64,000 nucleotides of DNA, from assembly GCA_019614645.1 (NCBI GenBank), contig JABWDB010000016.1, positions 4,402,001 to 4,466,000 on the forward strand. The letters run 5' to 3'. A program made the position numbers and the translations under genes. This DNA is from Stratiolaelaps scimitus. Lineage: Eukaryota > Arthropoda > Arachnida > Mesostigmata > Laelapidae. Below, piece after piece: positions 50,501 to 61,900 of this stretch (position 1 is the stretch's first letter; each line of letters opens with the position of its first letter). Below the pieces are notes generated by a model that did not search any database, was not told the origin of the DNA, and worked only from the letters and a program-made list of their open reading frames with translations.

Positions 50501-53500
50501 ATCGCTCTGCCACTGCGACAACCAGCGCTGCTCGATCAACGATTCGGCTCTGCGACCCCCTTACGCGTCTATCGCTCTAGCTCTCGTCGCGGCATACTCA
50601 TCGACAGAGGCGAACGCGAGAGAGAGGTGGACATTCAGTGGAGGATCGTCACGGGGACAGACTCGGATAGACCAACATCTATTGTACATATGCGCATGTC
50701 CATTATATACATATATATAAAGATTCGATCTTGTGCTGTATAGCAGCATAACTTGTAAGGGCAGTAGGTAGGTCATCAAGCGTCGCAGGGATGCTCAACG
50801 TTATCTTTGGCTGAAGGCCGCTTTGTAAACATTCGATGTCGGCAAAAACGTGCGCCGCAATGGCAATTGAACACTGCGATTTTTGTCGACGCGCGACAAA
50901 CGCTGGCCTCGCACGTCCTTCCAGCTCAAATCATAAAGCAGTTGATGAATGAAATATCCAACTCAGCTAGATACGGGCAAAATACAGCGGCATTGTGTAT
51001 TTGTGTGCGTGATATAGCAAGGATACTTCGTTTTGCGTTTGTAGCAAATCAAGCGGTCCTTATCGAGTTTATGTACGTGGAAGGAGAACGCTATGAAAGA
51101 AGCTACCGCATCATCAGCTCGTTCAAATACCAAAAAACGATGCACTCACTGGGCGCCCGCTGCGCTAAACCAGACCTGAGCTTATCGTGGCCAAAGGTGG
51201 ACTGCTTACCATGGCCTTACATTGAGCTCATTGTGGAGATAGGAGAGTCGAAAAATTTGGCGAACTTCGTCTCGACAAAGGGTGGGCACCACTCCGGTGA
51301 CAGAATTGGATTTCGGATCTGTCGCAGCGGCTTACACATCAGTCGATCGAGTTGGCAATCCACTAAAGTAAATGAGATGTCCTTTTCTGCTTGGAAACGA
51401 TGACGCAAGTGAAAACGCGTCTTGACTGTGCCTCGCATGAACTCTCCACCGGAGTGCGTAGCACTCCGTGGCAGAAAACAGGGGTTGTTATAGCATTTCG
51501 GTGGCATTATCGAAGTATTTCCCCCGGTTGACTAGCATCACCGTTGCCAACCAGCGGTGATGGTATTGAGAGCGAGCGCACTCGTACTGCGATATACGTC
51601 CGTGTCTATTGGTCAATCTTAGCAGTCGGAACTCAATATTGAAAAAAGATGCACTTTTGTCAACCCTCTATCGGCCTCATCCTGTCGCATTGCCACAGTA
51701 AATCGAATGTGAGGTGCGGGAGCAAGCTGTGCTGCCATAGCCGCATAAGGATTGTGCATTGTCGTTGAGGACTATCGTATATATGGTTGAGTTTTAAAGA
51801 AATAGTAATTTCTTCAAAAAAATATGTGTAAAAATACTATAATCGTGTTCCGTGTTACGTTGTCTCATACGAGACCCGCTCAAATCGTCACCGGCAGTCG
51901 ATAAGATGCTAGATACCATATTATTGTATAAACGATATATGATTCATAATCCACGACTGACATTAGAATACATATATTGTGCTGGTGATAGGTAGGCGTT
52001 TTGATTTTGATAACAGTGTCTTTGAACGTCGGTCCTCATAAGGTGTCCTTATGCTCTCCTTAAGTCATGACGCCCCAGCTAATACTACTCATCGGGATAT
52101 TGCTCGCTGGAGCCAACGGAATCGAATCGGCTCGGATCCTGTGGTTTAAGGCGAGACACACTTGCCCATGGCCACTACTAGATATTATCTAGGCATACAG
52201 TCAGTCAGCCAGCTGAAGGTGGGCTCAAGGTGGCTGGGCGGCTTGGAGCCACGTGGCAAGATGGTTGAGTGAGTTCTCTCGTATACTTTGGGCATCCGAG
52301 GCTTCATCGACCAAGGGATCGAAGCAAGGGCCAATGACCTCACAACGAAGGGACACAGATGAGTAAGGGCAAGTCTGGAGTCCCAGACGGAGTGGGTTTG
52401 CCTGCTTACTGTTGGCGACTTGTAGACTCCCTGCAGACTTCACCGAATGCGAGACAGATGTGAGCATCAGGAGCGGGGGAACAGCAGTAAGATCTTGTGT
52501 GTAGAAGCAACGTGTGGCAAAATACTACACTCTACGATTTCTTCGCCAGTCATGATTATATTAGAAAGCTCAGTATTGAGTAGGACAACTGTACACTAGG
52601 TGTTTCGTCGTCCACTAGAGATAAAGGCGTGATAAGGAACTGATAGCTGGCGAGGAAGGATATATGTACTATCAGGGTGAGTGGAGCTAGATTAAGGATT
52701 TGCGTCGTCGGCGAAATGTCTGCACTGAAGACAATGTCCAGCAAATAAAGCCAGCAAACGTCAGGTGGCTTCAATTAGGAAACTTCACCACATGCGTCAC
52801 AGCAAAAAGCGAGGGCGAGGCTGTCCATGTTCGCTCATCGTGGCTCGATTAAAATCCGCCCATTAGATTGCTGATGCAAATTGAATGACAATGTGCTTTA
52901 AAGGCATGTCATGTTTGCTGCCACCAGCCCCTGGTGACGAGCCACAACTCCTGATGTGAGCGAGGCGTGTGAAGATCTCGAGCGCGCTCGCTCCTTAACG
53001 TGAGCAACCATCTACTTCATAAGAACCCTATTGCCCACAGCATCCCATTCATCAACAACGTGGTCTTATAGTGCGTGATGGAGCATTCGCTGGCTCTAAC
53101 GAGTAAATCCTCCCTCCTTGGGCTCGCTATCTAGTTCATTATGCTTCCTCCAGTGGATACGGTCCATTGCATTCGTCAATGGTAACTTGTGATATCTAGG
53201 ATGACACCCTCTCCTCGGTCAGCGAATCATCTCCATTGGTGCGACGTTAGGATAGCTAGCCCCTGATGTACGCATCAGGTAACGAACCCATTGCAGGCCG
53301 AGCTGGTCCACAGGCCAATCTACTAAGGCATCGAACTGCATGAAACCTGCTCATTTTCAGCGTGCGGGAAGCATGTTGCCCAGTCTCTCCCTGTGTATCG
53401 ACTTGTTCGGGTCTATTTAAGATCACAACTAATCGTACTAGCCACCTACTACTACCTATCTAGGATTTGCCACCTCCATGCTAATTATGAGGTAGCCTTG

Positions 53501-54648
53501 TAATGACAGACGAACACCTCAAATCGTATTTGCTACAAGTTCCTTTTATTAGCTGACCCCCTCATTGGACACGCACCGTCCTCGTCCACCCCAGGCCAAT
53601 TCCACATTATATAGCCAGCAGTGGTTTCCCGTTCGAGAAACTCGAGCACTAGGAGCTCGGTCAATACACGCATTGCATGCACAGCTTGCATCAGGTAGAA
53701 AGCTCGCTTCTGATCGGTGACTTCAACGACAACTTTTGCCACATCCAAATTGGTTCTTCTCTCTCCGTGTGTACATAGATGTAGCGTACCTGCGTGAGGG
53801 TACCATTGTACTTACAACAATTCAATATTGCTCTCATGTTCTGCCGAGTTCCATGGACTAGTAGTAGTAGTAGCAGCAGTAACAGTCGTAGTTGCGCTGG
53901 AGAGCCCATGGAAGAGGGAGCACGATTGAGGACGAGAGATTCTGATCACCTCCTCGTACCCGTAGTATAGTAAGGTTGTTCTTGCAGGGTGCTGTTGTTG
54001 CTGCTGCTGCTGCTGCCTTTGCAAGAAGCACAGCCACTACCCTCATCTCGGTGTAGCTTATAGCAGGGCGGGCGTCGGCAAAACTAGCAGTGAGCCACCA
54101 CGAGGAGCAAGCAACGGCCAGTGGACCAGCTGAGCGCCACAGCGAAGCCGAGCGTCGCTCTCAGAAAACGACCGGAGGAGCATCCAGGAGCAAAGCAGCA
54201 AGGACGATGGCGTCAGCTCTCCGGCCCCTAGGTTCAATGACCCCGGCCAAAGGGAGAGAGAGAGAGAGATCTGTTCGGATCTACCACCCCACCACCAGGA
54301 TTCGGAGAGGGGGCAGACGGGAGTAAAGGGAGCTCCCCTTCGACGGCTATGGCCATGGATAGCTGGGATAGGCTAGAGGATATATATACTATGGGTAGAA
54401 TATACGATAGAGGCTCGGTTGCTTGCTAGCTACGCAGCTACCGCCCTCCTGCTGAACTGAACTGAACACACGAGCAGACAGACAGACAGGCAGGCAGAGC
54501 AAAGGAAGATCCAAAGATCATCAGTGAGCCAGCCCCTCATGGCATCCAGCAGTTCTCCTTCGGCTTCCTTCGAGCAGCAGAGCTCGTGAAGCAGCGAGAA
54601 CGAGACACATGGAGACGATTCACTGGGGAGCCTCTTTACATGAAGGCA

Positions 54649-54689
<41 letters not shown>

Positions 54690-57600
54690 TCTTTGCAGTA
54701 GGGGTCGTCGTCGTCGTCGTAGTAGGTATTATGTGGTGGTGCTTGATGTGGGATGCTTCATTGAATGAAGAAGCCTTAAGTAAAAGACGAAGTTACGAAA
54801 GCAATTTTGCTCAGGTGGTGGTGGTAGCTGACAGCGCTGGTTGTAGGCCGAACCTCGCCACTGTTGATGTTATGCAAGAAGTCGTCTGACGGCCAGCTAC
54901 GAAAAAGAAAAGCGGACGATCACTTGGATCCGAGCAGCAGCGGCAGCGGGTGAGCGCCGAACGAGAGGACGAGGTATGATGATGTTAAATCAAGGGGATA
55001 CTTGAATAAAGAGAGGACACAGTTGGCCCGGTGTCATGCCAGCCGTGCGTACGACTCCTATGGATTGGGAGGCCGAGACGGGGCTTACTGGGGGAATATT
55101 TGTTGCAGAGGAGGCAGATGGACGGACTTCTCAGTGACACATTCGGTGGAGCGAGCGGCTGTCAGAACTACCCTGCAGGTTGGTGGTAGTTGTGGAACGT
55201 TTTGGGAGAGGAAGACCCACCCTACCTAGAAAAGGTTCTGGCCGATCGAGGAGAAGTCGATGACAAGCAATAAACACGAGAAGCCGGAGCGAACATCGAG
55301 GTTTCCACAGCAGTACGGGGAGTGAAGTGAAACCTGATCAGGTGGACGTCATATAGCATTGAAATCCTATCCTGTTTTTCGTATCTTTGCCATATGTTAT
55401 AGATATGATAGTAGTAGGTATGGGTTATAGGTTGAAATTGAGCTCGGGCTCAAAGCATGTGCAGCGATCAGGGTCCGTCCATTCAATTCGCACAGTAATT
55501 ACTCTTAGGATAGTCCTTCGAATATCCTACAATTATTGGTGTGTGTGGCTAGATATTATGTTGGTTCGTGTTAGTCCAGGCCGTCTTCAGTTGCCGGAGA
55601 TGCTGGGTCATACATTGTAGAATTCGAATGACAACATTTACATTGAGTATATAAATTTTGTTGTAACTCTGTCGTGTCCACATGTTCTACTGCTAGATTC
55701 CACCCTTCGGTGTCCAACAAGAGCCTATGCCCTCGATACAGAGCAACATCCTATCGAGTATTCCCGAGTGGCGATTTTGCACTTTTTTTCAAAAAATATA
55801 CGGGCTCAGTGCGTCTTCTTTTTTTCCAATAATAACCGATTATGATAGGGACGATGTGAATCACCGCATCTGGTTTCGTCCGGCGAGCACCAGGGAAGCC
55901 CCTCATCTGTAGTAATTACCTGAGCGGATCATCGCCTTGTCCGTTCACCACTGATAGGGGAGGCGAGGCGTTGCTTGTCGCCATCAGTCGCCCTTACTCC
56001 GGCCCATCAAATGCTGTGTCATGTTATTATAAAACGGATCTGGTTTGGGGCTCTATCGTCGCTCGTTCCTGACCAGTACCTACAACTAGTACCATTGCTG
56101 CTTTGGCCCATTACACAGACATGCCGGCTGTATACTCCAACACTGAACTCGCTACGAAACGTAACACGAGCCGCTTCTTGGCCACGAACTCAGACTGGAT
56201 TAGAGAATTCGTCGGTTCGCTGCTCGCCCCCTTTTTTGATTCTGTAGTGTTTTGTGGGTGCTAGGCAAATAGTAACCCTCTGTCGGTGTCCAGGCAATAA
56301 TACTGCTGCAGCTACCGTAACCAGAACAAACATTATTACACATTGCTATTGCTCTATCGCTGACGCTGGTGATACTGAAACGAAGTCTTAGCATCCTGTG
56401 TAAACATTGTCAACGGGACAACATATTATATTTGAGTAAGTCACTGGTCAACCATCGTGGAGGCAGTTCATTTGCCAACATGAAGTGAAGTGGAATAAAA
56501 ACAATAATAATAATAATAATAACAAAGAATTATAACAATAATAATATTAATAATAATCACCCTATATACGTAAACGTACTCCCTAATCACATTTCCCCCA
56601 GGATCCCTCGATTGCGAAGCTGCTCGCAGTGTTCAACACGAACACTGCGAGCAGCTTCGCAAGGAGTCGGAAAGCAGTCGACGCTTCGCTCAGTATCTTC
56701 AACGTTATTTCGTACGTATCGCATAAGGGTCTACTCACTTTCTCCAGAACGTATTGTCGATAAATGAGGACATCTTGCACGTTGCACTCTGCGGCTTGAA
56801 GTTTTTCCGTTTGTGGCGCAGCTGCTCCTTGTCGATATCCTTTAGCTCTTTGGGATCCTTTATTCCTGTCTTTTGTCGTTCAGGTATCCTTGGCTCCCAG
56901 TCGTCCTCATCCTCTGCCTCGCCTTCGCCGGACGACGCCGAACTCAACTCCGGCGTCTCGGGCTCGGCGTCTAGCCGGCCACCGCCGCCGCCGCCTCCGC
57001 TGTCTGACTCGATCGAGCTGTCGCTCTCGAAGCCTGCATCCTCTGAAAGGCGATTGGCACGCCATCATGTTTGCGCACACGATGCGTCCGTCGACGGGAG
57101 GGGGTTGGTTTCGAGCCGAAGTGAAGCCGCCGGTTAGTGAAGTCGCGAAGTCGCGTTTCATATAGCATAGACATTGTGTGGGACAAGCTGATAGGGAGAG
57201 AGTGAGAGTGAGAGAGAGACTTGGCCACTGAAAATGGCTTGCTTCATTGTTGAGGTAATCACGACAACCGTTATTCGCCACAGCTTCCGATGCGTACACC
57301 GTCAGCATAACCATCAACGAGATCAGTTCAATCACAGAGGAATAGGCAAGAAGGAAGTGGGCGCGGGCTCTGCGAGCCCTTCATCCGCAGTGAGGGCCAT
57401 GGTCGAGGTCGGTCACGGTGGACCTTCACCAGCAACGGCAGCAGCAGCAGCAGACCATCGTCGGGTTCACGTAAAAGGGTAATGACGGCAGCTGCAACGT
57501 AATCGGAGACCATGAGGTGCTCGGTCTATGATCGTCTTTGAGCTAAGCTGAATTGAATTGACATCCTCGTTTAGTGCGTTATGAACGTTGCGTACAGCTC

Positions 57601-58898
57601 ACAGAAATCACGAAGTAGTCTTGTTCGTGCAGATAGACATGTCACACGGTTCGCTAACTGTACACGTATTAGTCAGCTGTCCCATGTGTATTACGATTTT
57701 TAAAAGAGACGAAAAAAAAGGCCCGCAAAAAGGCCCTCTACCTGACAGAGAAGACTGAAGACAGGTCAAGGTGCGCACTGAAGGTCGAATCGAGGTTATT
57801 GTCACCTCACTTGAGGTTATTGTTATCATTATTGTTATTGTTACGGTGATCTCTCTCATAGCAAGTTGTGTACCAAGTACCAACCGTAGTAAGTGAATCC
57901 ATCACTGTTCCGCCGCGACGACCGTTTGATTCGTTCCTCACCGTAGACGCCTGCTAAGCTGTCGTGCAAGGACTCGATTTCGCGTAATCTTCGCGGTGGC
58001 TTCATGGGCTTCTTCTTACTGCTCGGCCTCAGTGGTTTGGATGACTTATGAGGATTGGTGATCCTGCCACCAGTATGGGTTCCTTTGGTACCAGGACCGG
58101 CCCGGGCATCGACCACCTAACAGCCACAAGCAAGTTCGAAGGTCAATTCAAGGTTAAGCATTATGGCAGCCCACTACGACACGGCCTATTTGCTAATTGT
58201 ATATTATATTATTCGAAGTGTTGTCACGGAGGGAGGGGAAGCTGCTGTACGTCTGCATGTCCGTTTCATTGTTCAACTTGACCTATGCATATGTGACATT
58301 AAGTCGAAGAGTAACCAAATGTAATTGAGCTGAACAAAGAATACGAATCAAGTATGTCCATCTATGATGTATTGGTGGGCATATGCGAATGTCACATCAG
58401 AGATCTTTTACCCGGTAAATGTGTTCTGTTTACCCGGCAAAAGTTCAACGGTCAATGGAGAAAATGATGTCATTTTTTTCGATTTTGTTGAAAAAAGCGC
58501 AGACTTTCACGTCTAAGTGCGAGTTCCGTCTAAGTGCGAGTTCCGTCGAAGTGTCCTTAAATGACATGGCATACTAAGGTAACCGTTATCTTCATTGCGC
58601 CTTATGTGGGATTAGCATTTTCACGTCTCTGGTGTGCCTAGATTGTTGTTGTGTCAGATGACACCGATCAATTCGAGTAGAATCCGTTGACTGGAGTTCA
58701 AGACATAGTCTATATTTAACATACAATCTAAATACTAATTCAAACAGGTCATGCTCAAACTCAGCGGACACCTGTTGTCGAATGCACGTATTAAGCACAG
58801 TAAATCTTTTATCTTAGACTCTGCAAACAAGCATCTCATTCGATGAGCTACCCAATTAGTTTTGCACCTGATTCGAACAACTGTTCCCGCTCGCCAAT

Positions 58899-58940
<42 letters not shown>

Positions 58941-61900
58941 GTATTCCTTATCACATCACGGCAGAACCTTTAGCAATCACCAACGACCACAACTCAATTT
59001 TGGCGGAAGTTCATATTACGAAGGCGGTCTCCAAACAATCAGTGATTTTGCTCAATATGAGGGAAGTGTCCATAAAGTCAACAAACTCCACCCGACGGGG
59101 GAATCTGTTGCTACTCAGCGAATCATTCTTTACACTAATTGTCGACGATAATTGAGGGCTATACTTGGTCACTCGAGATGTCCTACCATCGTATGGATGG
59201 CAGTGGTAGATAAACAAATAAATAAATAAATACAATACCACACATGAGCAACATATGCAACAATTAGAGCGAGTATAGATACAAGCCAGCAATAGGCCAA
59301 CACTAAAATATCGGGGCTATGGTGGGTCATCGAAAATTACCCAAAACATTGAGAAATGAATCAAGATATAGGCGCTTCTATACCGTATATGGCATGACAG
59401 CTACCCACGAAGCAATCCCTCGCAACAACACAACTAATCATACCAGTATCATCCGAGGACTCTGTCATATTAGTTCTTCTCGACACTTCTACATCTAGGT
59501 TATGATGCTCGTGGAATATTCGTATCCTGCAATCGAGTACAGTTCTGATATTTTGCTGTCACTTGCTGCCGGGGAGCGTTTGTCAAAATTCACGATGACT
59601 CTATGATTTGTTGAATTCGCTTACATGGTTCCAATGCCGAGTCGTTCCAGGCGGTAGCTTCTTCCACCGTTTGACGAGTAGAACACACGCGTTGCAAATT
59701 TCACCGGCGCGTCGCTCGCGGATCTTGAAGCATTTTTCAAACTCCGACTCATATTTCGCCGAGTCCGTGAACCGTGAACTTGAAGATTTTGCCCTGTAAC
59801 GTGAACAAAAGTTGTAGGTATATATATATTTAATATATATATATATATATGTTCGTGAACGTAGTGCTGGGTGTATTCGTTCTATATGGATGCATGTAAC
59901 TAATCAATTGTGTATAGCGAGCGCACCGCTGTAAAGCGCGTCTTGTTAATTATCCGAGCGAAATTAGCAGTGACGTAATTCAGCTACCAGTGACAGACAG
60001 TGACTGTGTACAATACTTGGTTCTAATTTCTACTAGGATTATTATCATGAACCACATACTCCTCGTACGGCTATTACACTCCTCGCGCGCTATCGCACTG
60101 AACGGCGGTGCTGTTAATTAGCCTTAGCGCAAATTAGATTTCTAATATAGTTATTCTCGAATGACTTATCGTTAAATACGACAATCGAGCTCACAGCATC
60201 GGCACAAAATCTATACGCCGCCAACACTCGGCTTCAACATTTCGCGATAATGACACAAATCTGTCCGTTGCTCGGTGCTACTCGCGAGCCAAAGAAGGCA
60301 ACAGAGGTGGCGAGGCGTTTCGCTTAGTTACATTTAATACTAACACTGCTATGGTCATCAAGTCGATTTTAATGAGGGGTTGATTCGTAAGATATGATAA
60401 ATTTGTGTATATCTTATATTAAACGATCACATTGAACGTCCACAATGAAGCAGGTAGTGAGCAAGCGAGAACTGACAATGAACGAACAACAACTCGTTTT
60501 TGACAAGGAACGAATGACGAACACCGTCAACAGCTATGCAGCCACATGATTTATATTTCATCTCGAAATTGCCGGTCTTAACAAGCTGCTGGCTGTTCGT
60601 GGTACAGTGCTTCAATTTGATTGTGGCCCCATTTGAGTCATTGGATATTCGGCAGAGATATTGAATTTTTGATATGCTCAAGTATACGCTTACATGACAG
60701 TTGCCTCTTGACCCTGCCGCTCGGAGGCGGTTCTGGCTCTGGATGATTACCGAATCTTTCACGGTATCTTTCCACAGTGGTCTTACTCCCCCCTGGGGAG
60801 TGAGTGACAGGGTTCACTGATTGCTGATCTGATTGTTCCACTGACTGTAGTGTATGACTGTACACCGATTATCTTACTGCTGCAGCTTGTGATCATCCAT
60901 TGGGAGTGTTCATCTATACAACAAGTCTAACTCTGTGAACACCAAGATTAATTGCGGAGGCAGTAACAGGTCCATGTGTTGAGCTTAGACTACCAGGATC
61001 AACCAGATATTCGAGTGGTACCCAGTATCACACGTCAGTGGCATACCGCAATCTCTAGTTAATGATTTAACGGTATATAAAAAAATACTTTAATGTCAAT
61101 AACGATCATGCGGATGATGTCAGATGCAAGGCGTTTTACCGCAAGAGTCGTGTAATTATCAACAGATGGTGAATGAGCAGCCGACTCCGAAAACAGTCAA
61201 GTTATGACCCTTGAATCACTTGGGAACGTTTATGTCGTCCCACTGAATATCTTACCATTAAGTCAGGTTGATTACTTCATCCAGGGGTATACAACTATAT
61301 GTCGAAAATAATCACAATTTTGAAATTTCCTTGGCCGTCTTGTATAAATGTCCCTTAAAAGGAGGCACCCCACGTGAAACCACAGCCAAGGGATCGGGCT
61401 TGGATCGAGCGGCGGAAGGACACGGCCTTGTGACCAGACGATAGGAGGTTTAACATGAGTGAAAACATTTGTCAATAATGACATAGCACCACTCGGATTG
61501 TTTCTTCACTTACTCAATGAAGTAACTATGGCCATTCCATGTTTTAAAAAGAGCGTCGTGTTTTAACAAAACTCTGTATCTCTCGTCTTCGAGTAGAGGA
61601 AAAGTAAAATCCCTAGTTCAGCCCGATAGTTGAAAATCGTTAGTTTAGAATCAGCCAGAAACTTGCCTTCAAAATCCAGCGTCCGTTAGTGGAGACCGAG
61701 GTCCCATTTGAAAAACAGCGGTTTGCCAATATGCAGGCGAGAAAACTGCACGTGAAACTTTCTGAGACTTATCGATATTTGCTAATAATTAATGAAGATT
61801 CGAGACCTTCACGTGATTTCAACTGGGAAACGACTCCTAAATCGTTGAGCACTGCGGGTTTCTATGTTTTAAATAGGTTTAATTTAGGGTCGACTGTCGA

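Larger units (their letters stand above)
43844..56738 (-). other. SINHCAF intron 4, 12.9 kb
   Basis: Holds the candidate exon at 44917, the hairpins at 45652 and 56612, a GC-rich block at about 48000-50600 with frames open on both strands and (CT)n/(GA)n runs, SINE-like copy 3, the open frame at 50768, the possible secreted protein at 53.8 kb, and a second GC-rich block at about 54050-55300. The GC-rich blocks could be undetected 5' exons or promoters. Confidence 0.75.
58117..59624 (-). other. SINHCAF intron 2
   Basis: Holds an imperfect inverted repeat around ACCCGG (58407-58442), the 17-base tandem repeat, an (AT)n run and an (AAAT)n run at 59213-59232. Confidence 0.85.

Noticed and set aside
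48016..50580. Many frames of 80-150 codons on both strands
   Set aside because: GC-rich block with simple (CT)n and triplet repeats; both strands equally open, no family match.
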